Shown: positions 18,002-27,670 of the stretch, in pieces
How the letters are laid out: the number at the start of each line of letters is the position of its first letter
Position numbering within the stretch: the first letter of the stretch is position 1
Origin: Rhodobiaceae bacterium UBA4490
GTDB lineage: Bacteria > Pseudomonadota > Alphaproteobacteria > Parvibaculales > Parvibaculaceae
Direction: 5' to 3'
Assembly (NCBI GenBank): GCA_002389665.1
Contig: DGNO01000001.1
Coordinates: forward strand, 521,564 to 585,563
DNA: 64,000 nucleotides
Notes under the pieces: model-generated
Told to the model about the DNA's origin: nothing
What the model saw: only the letters and a program-made list of their open reading frames with translations
Databases searched by the model: none
Made by a program: the position numbers and the translations under genes

Positions 18002-18772
18002 CTACTCCACAAGCGCGGCGCGCGGCTTCGTCAACGCTTGCCACAGCGCGGCCTTGATAGATTGATCACGATAAGGCTTCGTGACCACAAAAGCAGGCTC
18101 AAAGTCTTCACCGGTCAAAACATCGTCGGGATAGGCGGTGATGAAGATGGCCACAGTATCCTGATCCGCCGTGATTTCCTTCACCGCATCGAGCCCTGTC
18201 CCGCCTTTGCCCAGGTCATAATCGGCGAGCAGAAGATCGGGATGCACACGCTCTGCGAGCGCAACCGCCTCATTTTTCGTACGCGCCTTGCCCAGCACCT
18301 TCACGCCTTGCGCGCTGACAAGATCGGCAATTTCCTCGGCAATCAACGGCTCGTCCTCGATGATGATCGCAGTTCCTTCCAGGGCGACATTGGTGCGCTC
18401 GCGCGCAGTATCGAGAAAGGCTTCCGTCACTTCCAGCGATTGATCGACGATCTGCGCGGCGAGTTGAATGGGAAAACCCAGCACATCGACCATCAGCAGT
18501 ATCTGGCGGCTGAGGTCTTGTTCCGGTGAGACGCTTTGCAGGAGCGCGGAATTGGAAAACACCCGGGCCGATTGCGGCGCTTCATGCGCCTTGTTCCAGA
18601 TTTCATAGACGGATTGAAAAAGCAGCGGCAGGCGCGCCGATTCCGGCATCGCTTCAAAGGGTTCGAGATTGATTTCAGCTAAAGCACTGCGGGCCACTTC
18701 ATCGCCCAGAAGCTGGTCATTGGTCAGTGCCCGCAAATATTGCCGCAGGATATTGATTTCCTTTGTCAGCAT
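18002..18772 (-). CDS. phyR: PhyR-type general stress response regulator
   Basis: Anti-anti-sigma regulator. When phosphorylated, its sigma-like domain titrates NepR and frees the ECF sigma factor EcfG. The 256-residue product has an N-terminal sigma-factor mimic (about 1-125; sigma2-like then sigma4-like helices) and a C-terminal receiver (about 133-255). Receiver residues are the acidic pocket IIEDEP (Glu139, Asp140, Glu141), phosphoacceptor Asp184 in LLADYDLG, Thr212 in FITAYP and Lys232 in VVTKPY, the FATGUY-type arrangement of PhyR receivers. I chose the ATG at 18770-18772 with AGAGGCGG upstream; 13 further codons are open before it. No nepR or ecfG is adjacent, so the sigma factor must lie elsewhere. 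Confidence 0.92.
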   Translation of the reverse strand: MLTKEINILRQYLRALTNDQLLGDEVARSALAEINLEPFEAMPESARLPLLFQSVYEIWNKAHEAPQSARVFSNSALLQSVSPEQDLSRQILLMVDVLGFPIQLAAQIVDQSLEVTEAFLDTARERTNVALEGTAIIIEDEPLIAEEIADLVSAQGVKVLGKARTKNEAVALAERVHPDLLLADYDLGKGGTGLDAVKEITADQDTVAIFITAYPDDVLTGEDFEPAFVVTKPYRDQSIKAALWQALTKPRAALVE

Positions 18773-19072
18773 GATGCCGCCTCTAACCCGTCGAGCTTTT
18801 GCGCCGCGCAAAAATGGCAGAGCCGGCCCCTAGGGTCAACTAATTGAAAAACAAAAGTTTTTACGACTAACGGCACCAAAACAAGCGCCCTAATTTGAGC
18901 AGAAACCCGCAAAGTTAACGCCGGATATGATCTTTTGTTCGCTTTTGTTCGTAAATCACCCGCAAAGGGGCTCACGAAGACATGAGTCCGCATAAAAATC
19001 GCGGCAGAATCATGGTGTCAGGACGGGGGCGTTTCTTCTACACTGACCCGTGATGTTTGGGAGGGCTTTGGT
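18773..19072. other. Intergenic region between phyR and cfa
   Basis: About 300 bases between divergent genes, more AT-rich than its surroundings (for example the A/T runs near 18840-18865). It should hold the promoters of both phyR and the cyclopropane synthase gene. I looked for an EcfG-type promoter (GGAAC and GTT boxes) and saw none convincing. The only open stretch on the plus strand is a 23-codon frame at 18981 with no family resemblance. Confidence 0.5.
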
Positions 19073-20305
19073 ATGACCGGGTTCCAGGTTCCTGTTGACG
19101 TCACGGCGGCTGATTTGTCCGCCATGAAAAATATTCCGTGGCTGACACGCGCCATCTTGCGAATCGCCACGCGCATTTCCACTGGCAGTCTCACCGTCCA
19201 ATTGCCCGACGGACGGAAAATCCGTTTCGCCGGCGCACATCCGGGGCCTGATGCCGAACTGCATATCCGGGACTATGATTTCGCAAAATATATCGTAACG
19301 GGCGGCGACCTCGGCGCGGCGGAGGCCTATTTACGCGGCCTCTGGGAAAGCCCGCGCATCGAAGTTTTCCTTCAGCTCTTTGCCGCCAACCGGCATGCGC
19401 TCAGCCAAAGCCGCAACGGGCTGAAACTTGCCCGGATTGCCGGGCGCATCGGCCATCTCCTGCGCCACAACAACCGGCGCAATGCGAAGAAGAACATCGA
19501 ATATCACTACGATCTCGGGAACAGCTTCTATATGCGCTGGCTGGACCCGACCATGACGTACTCTTCGGGCAAGTTCGAAACGCCGAATGACGATCTCACC
19601 GCCGCGCAGCTCAACAAATACCGCTCTCTTGCCCGGCGCATCGATCTGCGTCCCGAACATCATGTGCTTGAAATCGGCAGCGGCTGGGGCGGCTTTGCGG
19701 AATTTGCCGCCAAGGAAATCGGCTGCCGCGTCACCGGCATCACCATCTCCAAGGAGCAGCTTGAATTCGCCCGCGCCCGCATGGCGCGCGAAGGGCTGCA
19801 GGACCGGGTGGAAATCCGCTATCAGGATTACCGCGACGTGCCGGAGAAATATGACCGCATCGCTTCCATCGAAATGTTCGAGGCGGTGGGCGAGCGCTAT
19901 TGGCCGGCCTATTTTTCCAAGATCGGCGAATGCCTGAAACCGGGCGGTCTGGCCGGCCTGCAGATCATCACCATCGATGACAAATCCTTCCCCTCCTACC
20001 GCAGCGGTGTCGATTTCATTCAGCGCTATATCTTCCCGGGCGGCATGCTGCCCTCCATCAAAGCGCTGCGCGATGAGGTGACCTCTGCCGGGCTCGACTG
20101 GAAAGACAATCTGAATTTCGGCCTCGACTATGCAAAGACACTCGCCCATTGGCGCGACCGTTTTCTGGAAGCCTGGCCGGAAATTCAGCCCATGGGCTTC
20201 GATGAGCGTTTCAAGCGCATGTGGGAATATTACCTGGCCTATTGCGAAGCCGGTTTCCGCGCCGGCAACATCGACGTGACCCAGCTCACTCTCGCAAAAA
20301 ACTAG
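19073..20305 (+). CDS. cfa: Cyclopropane-fatty-acyl-phospholipid synthase family methyltransferase
   Basis: Transfers a methylene group from SAM to cis double bonds of membrane phospholipid acyl chains, a stationary-phase and stress adaptation. The 410-residue protein has a lipid-binding N-terminal domain (about 1-125) and a SAM methyltransferase domain with motif I VLEIGSGWGGFAEF (about 200), the substrate region HYDLGNSFYMRWLD with MTYSSG, and EMFEAVGERYW around the catalytic site. Length and order match E. coli Cfa, though some homologues make other C-methylated lipids. It is divergent from phyR, which fits stress control, but no specific promoter is recognised. Confidence 0.88.
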   Translation: MTGFQVPVDVTAADLSAMKNIPWLTRAILRIATRISTGSLTVQLPDGRKIRFAGAHPGPDAELHIRDYDFAKYIVTGGDLGAAEAYLRGLWESPRIEVFLQLFAANRHALSQSRNGLKLARIAGRIGHLLRHNNRRNAKKNIEYHYDLGNSFYMRWLDPTMTYSSGKFETPNDDLTAAQLNKYRSLARRIDLRPEHHVLEIGSGWGGFAEFAAKEIGCRVTGITISKEQLEFARARMAREGLQDRVEIRYQDYRDVPEKYDRIASIEMFEAVGERYWPAYFSKIGECLKPGGLAGLQIITIDDKSFPSYRSGVDFIQRYIFPGGMLPSIKALRDEVTSAGLDWKDNLNFGLDYAKTLAHWRDRFLEAWPEIQPMGFDERFKRMWEYYLAYCEAGFRAGNIDVTQLTLAKN

Positions 20306-20366
20306 ACTTGGCCTCACCCCGCAGGCAGCCTCATCACGTCGTTCAGTGAATGTGAAGAGGCCAGGC

Positions 20367-20984
20367 ATGGATTTGAAGCTCACCCCGGCAGAATATGGCC
20401 CCGGCGACGTGGAGGTGCTGCGCGAAGACACCGTCTGGCGCGAATGGGGCCGCGTGGTGATCTATGAATACCGCCACAAGCGCCATGACGGCAGCTGGTC
20501 GGGCACGGTAAAGCGGGAGATGCATGCGGTGCGCAATACCGCAAGCGTGTTGCCCTGGGACCCGGCGCTCGATGCCGTGGTGCTGACGGAGCAGCTGCGC
20601 ATGGTCGGGCTCTTTCAGCGGGCCGAACGCCCCTGGGTCATCGAATGTATCGCCGGGATGATCGACGAAGGCGAAGACCCCGGCGAAACCGCCCGGCGCG
20701 AGGCGGAAGAGGAAACCGGCGCGCGGATCGGCAAACTTGTCCCCGTTATGAGCGGCTACACCTCCCCCGGCGCCTGGGGCGAGAAGGCCTATCTTTTCGC
20801 CGCCACGGCCAATCTCTCCCAGGTCGGCGGATTTCACGGCCTTGCCTCGGAAAACGAAGACATCCGGGCGCTCGTCGTGCCCTTCGATGAGGCCTTTGCC
20901 GCCGTGAGCGACGGGCGCATCGAAGACGTCAAAACCGCCCTTCTCCTCCATTGGCTTGCAGCCAATAAGGACAAATTGCTGTGA
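20367..20984 (+). CDS. NUDIX hydrolase, ADP-ribose pyrophosphatase-like
   Basis: Predicted Mg-dependent hydrolase of ADP-ribose or related nucleoside diphosphate sugars. The full Nudix box GX5EX7REUXEEXGU is present as GMIDEGEDPGETARREAEEE followed by TGA. The upstream stretch with VLTEQLRMVGLF and WVIECIAG matches the ADPRase branch. I use the ATG at 20367, preceded by AGAGG six bases upstream, giving 205 residues; a GTG at 20346 is an alternative. It follows cfa by 61 bases and may be co-transcribed. Confidence 0.85.
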   Translation: MDLKLTPAEYGPGDVEVLREDTVWREWGRVVIYEYRHKRHDGSWSGTVKREMHAVRNTASVLPWDPALDAVVLTEQLRMVGLFQRAERPWVIECIAGMIDEGEDPGETARREAEEETGARIGKLVPVMSGYTSPGAWGEKAYLFAATANLSQVGGFHGLASENEDIRALVVPFDEAFAAVSDGRIEDVKTALLLHWLAANKDKLL

Positions 20985-21080
20985 GCCCCGCCCAGCCTTG
21001 AAGCGGGCGGAAACGAGGGTTACTTTCGGGAAAGCAAAATCACGAAGAACCGGCCGCGCCGGCCCTCTAAGGACGATCTC

Positions 21081-22085
21081 ATGAAAATAAAAAACGGATT
21101 GATCGATTCCATCGGCAATACCCCGCTGATCCGCCTGAAAAAAGCCTCCGAGGAAACCGGATGCGAAATTCTGGGTAAGGCCGAATTTCTGAACCCCGGT
21201 CAATCGGTCAAGGACAGGGCCGCGCTTTTCATCATCAAGGACGCGATCGCCAAGGGCACCTTGCGTCCGGGCGGCACGATCGTGGAAGGCACGGCGGGCA
21301 ATACCGGCATCGGCCTGGCGCTTGTCGGCAATGCCATGGGCTTTAAAACCGTCATCGTCATTCCCGAGACCCAGTCCCAGGAAAAGAAAGACATGCTGCG
21401 CCTTTGCGGCGCGGAGCTTATCGAAGTCCCGGCGGTGCCATATAAGGACCCCAATAATTATGTGAAGTATTCCGGCCGTCTGGCCGAAGAGCTGGCGGCA
21501 AAAGAACCCAATGGCGCGATCTGGGCGAACCAGTTCGACAATGTCGCCAACCGCCAGGGCCATATCGAAACGACGGGTCCGGAAATCTGGGACCAGACGG
21601 ACGGCAAGGTGGACGGCTTCATCTGCGCCGTGGGCACCGGCGGCACGCTTGCCGGCATCGGCATGGCGCTGAAAGAGCGCAACAAGGACATCGTGATCGG
21701 TCTCGCCGACCCGATGGGCGCCGCCCTTTACAATTATTATGCCCATGGTGAGCTGAAAGCCGAAGGCAGCTCGATTACCGAAGGCATCGGCCAGGGGCGC
21801 ATCACGGCCAATCTGGAGGGCGCGCCTATCGACGAGCCGTTCCAGATCCCGGATGCCGAAGCTCTGCCCATCGCCTTCGATCTTCTCCAGCATGAAGGTC
21901 TTTGCATGGGCGGCTCAACGGGCATCAATGTCGCAGGCGCCATCCGCCTTGCCAAAAAGATGGGCCCCGGCCACCGGATCGTGACGATCCTTTGCGACTA
22001 CGGGAACCGCTATCAAAGCAAGATGTTCAACCCGGCCTTCCTGAAGGAACAGGGCCTGCCGGTGCCGCCATGGATGGACAAATGA
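21081..22085 (+). CDS. cysK: Cysteine synthase A (O-acetylserine sulfhydrylase)
   Basis: PLP enzyme that makes cysteine from O-acetylserine and sulfide in the cytoplasm. The 334-residue protein has the PLP-lysine stretch LNPGQSVKDRAAL, substrate loop EGTAGNTGIGLA, phosphate-binding GTGGTLAGIG and the C-terminal GGSTGINV with active-site serine. The alphaproteobacterial type is slightly longer than E. coli CysK. AAGGACG lies about ten bases before the ATG. Its stop overlaps the start of the sulfurtransferase gene by four bases (ATGA), so the two are translationally coupled. Confidence 0.93.
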   Translation: MKIKNGLIDSIGNTPLIRLKKASEETGCEILGKAEFLNPGQSVKDRAALFIIKDAIAKGTLRPGGTIVEGTAGNTGIGLALVGNAMGFKTVIVIPETQSQEKKDMLRLCGAELIEVPAVPYKDPNNYVKYSGRLAEELAAKEPNGAIWANQFDNVANRQGHIETTGPEIWDQTDGKVDGFICAVGTGGTLAGIGMALKERNKDIVIGLADPMGAALYNYYAHGELKAEGSSITEGIGQGRITANLEGAPIDEPFQIPDAEALPIAFDLLQHEGLCMGGSTGINVAGAIRLAKKMGPGHRIVTILCDYGNRYQSKMFNPAFLKEQGLPVPPWMDK

Positions 22086-22945
22086 GCGGCGCCGCCGATA
22101 CCCGCACCATCCCCGCGCTCGTGACAACCAAGTGGCTCGCCATTCATTTGAGCGAGCCCGACGTCAAACCGGTCGATGCGTCCTGGTATCTGCCGCAAAT
22201 GAACCGGGACCCGAAAGCCGAGTTCGAGGCGGAACACATTCCTGGCGCCGTCTTCTTCGATATCGACGCGGTGAGCGATACCAAGAGTCCCTACCCGCAC
22301 ACGCTGCCGGCCCCTGACGATTTTGCAGAGGCGGCGGGCAAGCTCGGCCTTTCCAATGAAGATCACATCATCGTTTATGACACGGCAGGCCTGATGAGCG
22401 CGCCGCGCGTCTGGTGGATGTTCAAGACAATGGGGCATGAGAAAGTTTCCGTGCTGAATGGCGGCTTCAAAAAATGGCAGGCGGAACACCGCCATGTGAA
22501 AGCCGGCCGGCCGGAGAAAAAGGCAAAACGCTTCACAGCAAGCCTGCGCAAAGAAAACCTGCGCACACTGGATGAAATGCGCGGCCTTCTGGAAAGCGGC
22601 AAGGCGCAAATCCTGGATGCCCGCTCCAAAGGCCGCTTTGAAGGCACAGCGCCGGAGCCGCGCCCCGGCCTTGCCTCCGGCCACATGCCGGGCAGCCTCA
22701 ACCTGCCCTTCGATGCGCTGGCAACACCGGAAGGCACGGTAAAACCGAAAAGCGAGCTCAAAGCTCTGTTCAAAGACGCAGGGCTTGCGCTCGAAAAACC
22801 TGTCGTCACCACTTGCGGCTCCGGCGTAACCGCCGCCGCGCTTTATCTCGCGCTCACCCATTTGGGCAAAGACGATCTTGCCCTATATGACGGATCATGG
22901 GCGGAATGGGCGGCGCAGCCGGATGCGCCGATTGAAACAGGCTGA
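22082..22945 (+). CDS. sseA: 3-mercaptopyruvate/thiosulfate sulfurtransferase (two rhodanese domains)
   Basis: Transfers sulfur from 3-mercaptopyruvate or thiosulfate to a thiol acceptor. The 287-residue product has an inactive N-terminal rhodanese domain (about 15-140) and a catalytic C-terminal one (about 165-285) with the active-site loop TCGSGVTAAA; the CGSGV form points to mercaptopyruvate rather than thiosulfate as donor. The ATG at 22082 overlaps the cysK stop. Longer in-frame readings start inside cysK and are not needed. With cysK it forms a small cysteine-metabolism operon that continues into an acetyltransferase gene two bases after the stop. Confidence 0.9.
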   Translation: MSGAADTRTIPALVTTKWLAIHLSEPDVKPVDASWYLPQMNRDPKAEFEAEHIPGAVFFDIDAVSDTKSPYPHTLPAPDDFAEAAGKLGLSNEDHIIVYDTAGLMSAPRVWWMFKTMGHEKVSVLNGGFKKWQAEHRHVKAGRPEKKAKRFTASLRKENLRTLDEMRGLLESGKAQILDARSKGRFEGTAPEPRPGLASGHMPGSLNLPFDALATPEGTVKPKSELKALFKDAGLALEKPVVTTCGSGVTAAALYLALTHLGKDDLALYDGSWAEWAAQPDAPIETG

Positions 22946-22947
22946 AA

Positions 22948-23478
22948 ATGCCGAAACGCTACCGAACGACGGTGACACATCTGGAAATGCGCGAGAACCC
23001 GCATGCGCATTGCCCGCCGCCTTTCGGCCATTACGCGCTTTTCCGCACCGTGGATATGCCCATCCATTTCTACCGCTATCTCTATCATGTGGTGGGCCGC
23101 AACCATGTCTGGGTGCACCGCAAGAAGATGGACGACGACGCGCTCAGCGCCATCGTCCACTCACCCAATGTGGAAATTTACGTGCTTTATATCGACGGTA
23201 ATCCGGCGGGCTTCTTCGAGCTCGATTTCCGGCATCTGCCGCGCGCCGAACTCTCTTTCCTCGGTATCGTGCCGGAATTTATCGGCCGCGGCTTCGGGCG
23301 TTTCCTGCTTTGCGAGGCCCTGCATGCTGCGTGGTCCCGCAGCCCGAGCAAAGTGACCATCCAGACCTGTACGCTCGACCATCCCCGCGCCCTGCCGCTT
23401 TATCAGCGTCATGGTTTCGTGCCTTACGCACAAGAAGAGGTGGAACTGGAAGATGACGGCGAAGGGCCGGGCTTCTAG
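22948..23478 (+). CDS. GNAT-family N-acetyltransferase
   Basis: Predicted acetyl-CoA-dependent acetyltransferase of 176 residues, substrate unknown. The GNAT core is visible: a beta4 strand with [20 protein letters not shown], where the V-P-x-x-x-G-R-G-x-G pyrophosphate-binding loop (motif A) lies, and motif B near [15 protein letters not shown]. It starts two bases after the sulfurtransferase stop and is probably in the cysK operon. Its stop TAG shares the palindrome CTAG with the convergent aapP stop. Confidence 0.85.
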   Translation: MPKRYRTTVTHLEMRENPHAHCPPPFGHYALFRTVDMPIHFYRYLYHVVGRNHVWVHRKKMDDDALSAIVHSPNVEIYVLYIDGNPAGFFELDFRHLPRAELSFLGIVPEFIGRGFGRFLLCEALHAAWSRSPSKVTIQTCTLDHPRALPLYQRHGFVPYAQEEVELEDDGEGPGF

Positions 23479-24221
23479 CCGATAATCTGACTGAGGAAAG
23501 CTTTCGTCCGTTCGCTTTGCGGGTTCGTGAAGAAAGTTTCCGGCGGCGCGATTTCGATAATTTCACCCTCATCCATGAAGATCATCCGGTCCGCGACTTC
23601 CCGCGCAAAACCCATTTCATGCGTCACGCAAAGCATGGTCATGCCGGACCCGGCAAGGTCCGTCATCACGTCCAGCACCTCTCGGATCATTTCCGGATCG
23701 AGGGCGGAAGTCGGCTCATCAAATAGCATGATCTTGGGGTTCATGCAGAGCGAGCGCGCGATTGCCACGCGCTGTTGCTGGCCACCGGAAAGCTGGCCGG
23801 GAAATTTGTCCGCCTGCTCCGGAATGCGTACGCGCTCCAGATACCCCACGGCCGTTTCTTCCGCTTCTGCCTGCGTCATCCCGCGTACATGAATGAGCGC
23901 CAAGGTGCAATTCTCGAGCACGCTCATATGGGGAAAGAGATTGAAGTCCTGAAAGACCATGCCGACTTCCCGGCGCACTTCGTCGATCCGCTTCAGATTT
24001 TCGGTGAGCTCAATCCCGTCAATGACAATGCGGCCCTGATCGTGCGCTTCCAGGCGGTTGATACAGCGGATGAGCGTCGATTTGCCCGAGCCCGACGGGC
24101 CCGCGATGACAATGCGCTCGCCTTCCTTCACGTTCAGATTGATGTCGCGCAGAACGTGAAAATCCTCGAACCATTTATGCATGTTCTCGATCTGAATGAT
24201 CGGGTCGGCGGATTGCGGCAA
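23475..24221 (-). CDS. aapP: Polar amino-acid ABC transporter, ATPase subunit
   Basis: Cytosolic ATPase of a general L-amino-acid importer. The 248 residues hold Walker [11 protein letters not shown]-loop FQDFNLFP, signature LSGGQQQR, Walker [13 protein letters not shown] and switch histidine VTHEMGFA, in the length of GlnQ/AapP proteins. The start appears to be a TTG at 24219-24221 preceded by GAGGAG six bases upstream; the next ATG at 24182 would remove family-conserved residues. It is the last gene of the minus-strand aapJQMP operon. Confidence 0.92.
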   Translation of the reverse strand: MPQSADPIIQIENMHKWFEDFHVLRDINLNVKEGERIVIAGPSGSGKSTLIRCINRLEAHDQGRIVIDGIELTENLKRIDEVRREVGMVFQDFNLFPHMSVLENCTLALIHVRGMTQAEAEETAVGYLERVRIPEQADKFPGQLSGGQQQRVAIARSLCMNPKIMLFDEPTSALDPEMIREVLDVMTDLAGSGMTMLCVTHEMGFAREVADRMIFMDEGEIIEIAPPETFFTNPQSERTKAFLSQIIG

Positions 24222-24241
24222 AACTCTCTCCTCGTTCCGGT

Positions 24242-25366
24242 CTAGCGGCGCTCGCCCTGGCTAAGTTGTTTTTCCATGTAGAGCGAATAACGCGACATGG
24301 CGAAACAGAACATCCAGAAAACGAATGCGGCAAAGACATAGCCCGTTGCCGCGGTATTGGGGGATGCCCAATTGGCATCGGTGAAATTGGCGCGGATGAT
24401 CCCAAGAAAATCGAAAAGCCCGATGATCAGTACCAGCGTCGTATCTTTGAAAAGGCCGATAAACGTATTGACAATACCCGGAATGACGACGCGCAGCGCC
24501 TGCGGCAGCACGATAAGCCCCATCATCTGCCAATAGGAAAGACCGAGCGCCTTTGCCGCTTCATATTGCCCGGAGGGCACCGCTTGCAGGCCGCCGCGCA
24601 CCACTTCGGCCATATAGGCGGAGGCAAAAAGCGCAACGCCGATAATCGCCCGGAGCAGAAGATCGAAGGTCACCCCTTCCGGCAGAAAGAGCGGCAGCAT
24701 CACGCTTGCCATGAAAAGCACGGTGACGAGCGGCACGCCGCGCCAGAACTCGATAAAAAGGACCGAGAGTGTGCGGATGACCGGGAGTTTGGAACGCCGG
24801 CCGAGCGCCAGCAAAATGCCGAGCGGCAGAGAGGCGAGAATGCCGGAAAGCGCAATCACGAGCGTGAGCAGCAGCCCGCCCCAATCGGATGTTTCCACCA
24901 CCGACAAGCCGAACTTGCCGCCATGCAGCACGCCCCAGGCAAACATCGGAAAAATGAACAGCAGCGTTGCCGCGAGCCAGCCCTTATACGGCATGCGCGG
25001 GGTGAGCACGGCGGCAAGATTGAGGAAGAAGAGCAATAGGATGAGATTGGGCCGCCATATTTCCTCAGCCGGATAGCGGCCATAGATGAACTGCCCGAAT
25101 TTCGCTTCCACAAAGGCCCAGCACGCCCCCGCGCCCTCCGCCCGGCACAGGCTGCCATCACTTGCATACCAAACAGCATCGAGCACCGCCCAGTTGAAAA
25201 AGGGCGGCACGGTCAGCGCGATGATCGCGGCACACACGAGCGTCGTGATCGTGTTGCCCGCGCTTGAGAAAAGATTGCGGCGCATCCAGCCGATAAGCCC
25301 CGTCTGACGGCTCGGCGCGGGCAGCGCCGGGTGGCGGCGGGTTTTGACGTAGGTTTCCATGCTCAT
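24242..25366 (-). CDS. aapM: Amino-acid ABC transporter permease (AapM-like)
   Basis: Inner-membrane permease of 374 residues, long for a His/Glu/Gln/Arg-type permease because of an N-terminal extension with extra hydrophobic segments, as in AapM. The conserved permease core (about 175-365) contains the EAA loop near [20 protein letters not shown]. The ATG at 25364-25366 overlaps the aapQ stop by four bases. It pairs with AapQ to form the membrane channel. Confidence 0.9.
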   Translation of the reverse strand: MSMETYVKTRRHPALPAPSRQTGLIGWMRRNLFSSAGNTITTLVCAAIIALTVPPFFNWAVLDAVWYASDGSLCRAEGAGACWAFVEAKFGQFIYGRYPAEEIWRPNLILLLFFLNLAAVLTPRMPYKGWLAATLLFIFPMFAWGVLHGGKFGLSVVETSDWGGLLLTLVIALSGILASLPLGILLALGRRSKLPVIRTLSVLFIEFWRGVPLVTVLFMASVMLPLFLPEGVTFDLLLRAIIGVALFASAYMAEVVRGGLQAVPSGQYEAAKALGLSYWQMMGLIVLPQALRVVIPGIVNTFIGLFKDTTLVLIIGLFDFLGIIRANFTDANWASPNTAATGYVFAAFVFWMFCFAMSRYSLYMEKQLSQGERR

Positions 25367-26559
25367 GCCGTCCCCCGCTCTTTCAGCGCAAGGCGCGCAT
25401 TGTACCAATTCATGAAGAGCGACGTGCCAAGGCTGATCAGAAGATAAACCGCCATGGTCATAGCGATGATCTCAACCGCTTGCCCCACCTGGCTGAGCGC
25501 GGTATTCGCAAAGACGAGCACAAGGTCGGGATAGGCGATCGCGACGGCAAGCGAGGAGTTCTTCGTCAGATTGAGATACTGGCTTGTGAGCGGCGGCACG
25601 ATGACCCGCATGGCCTGGGGCAGAATGATCTTGCGCATGATAAGCCCTGAGGGAAGGCCCAGCGCCTTTGCCGCTTCCACCTGGCCTTTGGGCACGGCCT
25701 GCACGCCGGAGCGCACATTCTCCGCCACAAAGGCGCCGGTATAGATGGACAGCGCCAGCAGCAGCGCAATGAATTCCGGGATCAGCGAGATGCCGCCCTG
25801 AAAGCCGAACCCTTCCAGCACCGGCATATCGAGCGAAAGCGGCCAGCCCAGCACCAGAAGCAGCAAGAGCGGCGGCAGTACCGCAATGCCCAGCACCTTC
25901 CAGCCTTCAAACGCAAATCTTTTGCGGGCAAAAAAGCCAAGCACCAGACTGGCGAAAAGCGCCACGCAGAAAGGCGCGAAGGTGCCTGCCTCCCATAAAA
26001 TCCGCGGCACGAAAAGACCGCGATTGTTGAGAAAGATGCCGCCGCCCGGCGTCAGGCTTTCGGCTTGCGAGGGCAAAAGCTGCAGGACGACGAAATACCA
26101 GAAGAAAAGCTGCAAGAGCAGCGGGATATTGCGCAAGGTCTCAATAAAAAATCCGGCAAGCCGCGCCACCAACCAATTGGGTGAGAGCCGTGCGATACCG
26201 ACGGAAAAGCCGATCAGAGTCGCGAGCAGAATACCCAGCACGGCAACGAGCAGCGTATTCAGCACGCCGACGAAAAAGGCGCGCAGAAAGTCGGACTGAG
26301 CCGAATAATCGATCAGGCTGAAATTGATCGCAAAACCTGCCGGATTTTCCAGAAAACCGAAGCCGGAAGCGATATTGGCTTTTTGCAGATTAAGAACGGT
26401 GTTCTGCACCAGCTCAAAAATACCGAGCGCGGCAAGCAGAAGCACAGCGGCCTGCATGATCCAGCCGCGAATGCGCGGGTCCTGAAAACCGCGCGCCAGC
26501 GCGTTGTCGTCGGACAACCCAATAGCGCCAGAAAGCCAAGACTTGATCATCGAGCCCAT
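25363..26559 (-). CDS. aapQ: Amino-acid ABC transporter permease (AapQ-like)
   Basis: Partner permease of 398 residues. It has an N-terminal helix (about 32-52), a core permease domain (about 85-390) split by an insertion with two additional hydrophobic stretches typical of AapQ, and the EAA motif in [20 protein letters not shown]. It lies seven bases downstream of aapJ and overlaps aapM. Confidence 0.9.
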   Translation of the reverse strand: MGSMIKSWLSGAIGLSDDNALARGFQDPRIRGWIMQAAVLLLAALGIFELVQNTVLNLQKANIASGFGFLENPAGFAINFSLIDYSAQSDFLRAFFVGVLNTLLVAVLGILLATLIGFSVGIARLSPNWLVARLAGFFIETLRNIPLLLQLFFWYFVVLQLLPSQAESLTPGGGIFLNNRGLFVPRILWEAGTFAPFCVALFASLVLGFFARKRFAFEGWKVLGIAVLPPLLLLLVLGWPLSLDMPVLEGFGFQGGISLIPEFIALLLALSIYTGAFVAENVRSGVQAVPKGQVEAAKALGLPSGLIMRKIILPQAMRVIVPPLTSQYLNLTKNSSLAVAIAYPDLVLVFANTALSQVGQAVEIIAMTMAVYLLISLGTSLFMNWYNARLALKERGTA

Positions 26560-26566
26560 CCCGCAC

Positions 26567-27670
26567 TCACCGGACCGGCATGGCGTACATCAGCCCGCCA
26601 TTGGTCCAGAGCGCATTCAGGCCCCGGGGAATGCCGAGCGGCGTATTCTTACCGACATTGCGCTCGAAAATCTCACCGTAATTGCCGACCTGCGTGATGA
26701 TCTGAAAGGCCCAGTCGCCGCGCAGGCCGAGATTCTGTCCGTAGGAATTTTCAACGCCCAGCAGGCGGCGGATCGAGGGATTGTCGCTCTTTTTCATTTG
26801 CTCGGCATTGGCGCTGTTCACGCCCAGCTCTTCGGCCTCGATCATGGCGTAAAGCGTCCAGCGGACAATGTCGGCCCAGCGGTCATCGCCTTGGCGCACG
26901 GCTGGCCCAAGCGGTTCTTTGGAAATAACTTCCGGCAGGATAATGTGCTCATCCGGGTTCTTGAGCTTCAGCCGCTCCGCATAAAGGCCGGAGGCATCCG
27001 TCGTATAGGCTTCGCAGCGCCCGGCATCGTAAGCGGCAATCACTTCGTCGGTTTTCTCGAAGACCACCATCTCGAACTCAAGCCCGTGGGTGCGGAAATA
27101 ATCCGCCGCATTGAGTTCGGTCGTCGTGCCCGTATTGGCGCAGATCGTTGCCTGGTCCAGTTCCAGCACGCTGGAAACCTTGAGGTCCCGGCGCACCATG
27201 AAACTCTGACCGTCATAATAAGTCACCCCGGCAAAATCGAGCCCGAGCACCGTATCCCGTGTCAGCGTCCAAGTGGTGTTGCGCGAGAGGACATCGATCT
27301 CCCCTGCCTGCAACGCGGTGAAGCGTTCTTTCGCCGAAAGCGCCCGGTACCGGACCTTCGAGGCGTCACCGAAAATAGCCGCGGCCATGGCCCGGCAGAC
27401 ATCCACATCGATGCCGCGCCAGTCACCTTCATCGTCCGGATTGGAAAAACCGGGCAAGCCCTGGCTCACCCCGCATAGAAGCTCGCCTCTTTCCCGCACC
27501 ACGCGCAGCGTGCCGCCGCGGGCCGCCTCCGGCGCAAGGTTTTCCTGCTCCGCCTTGCTAAGCTCCTGCGCATCGCGGGCGGGGCCGGATGGCGCGCCCG
27601 GCAAGAACAGATAAACCAACAAGGCACCGAAAACGATGCCGAAGATCAAGGCCGGAGCCTGATTGCGCAT
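26567..27670 (-). CDS. aapJ: Amino-acid ABC transporter substrate-binding protein (AapJ-like)
   Basis: Periplasmic solute receptor of a general amino-acid importer. After residue 50 the sequence follows the SBP_bac_3 fold, with GELLCGVSQGLPGFSNPD at the domain start, the family-typical RGIDVDVCRAMAAAIFGD, LSRNTTWTLTRD and YTTDASGLYAERLKL. The 367-residue length matches AapJ. The N-terminus is unusual: MRNQAPALIFGIVFGALLVY lacks an obvious AXA cleavage site and is followed by a Pro/Gly-rich stretch, so the protein may stay tethered to the inner membrane. It is divergent from metC, which may hint at transport of cystine or cystathionine-related amino acids; this is inference. Confidence 0.88.
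   Translation of the reverse strand: MRNQAPALIFGIVFGALLVYLFLPGAPSGPARDAQELSKAEQENLAPEAARGGTLRVVRERGELLCGVSQGLPGFSNPDDEGDWRGIDVDVCRAMAAAIFGDASKVRYRALSAKERFTALQAGEIDVLSRNTTWTLTRDTVLGLDFAGVTYYDGQSFMVRRDLKVSSVLELDQATICANTGTTTELNAADYFRTHGLEFEMVVFEKTDEVIAAYDAGRCEAYTTDASGLYAERLKLKNPDEHIILPEVISKEPLGPAVRQGDDRWADIVRWTLYAMIEAEELGVNSANAEQMKKSDNPSIRRLLGVENSYGQNLGLRGDWAFQIITQVGNYGEIFERNVGKNTPLGIPRGLNALWTNGGLMYAMPVR

Noticed and set aside
18773-19072. A hidden nepR or ecfG gene beside phyR
   Set aside because: Read on both strands; only a 23-codon frame without family resemblance was found.
20985-21080. A riboswitch upstream of cysK
   Set aside because: A short CCGCCC/GGGCGG hairpin is present, but no SAM- or other riboswitch core could be recognised.
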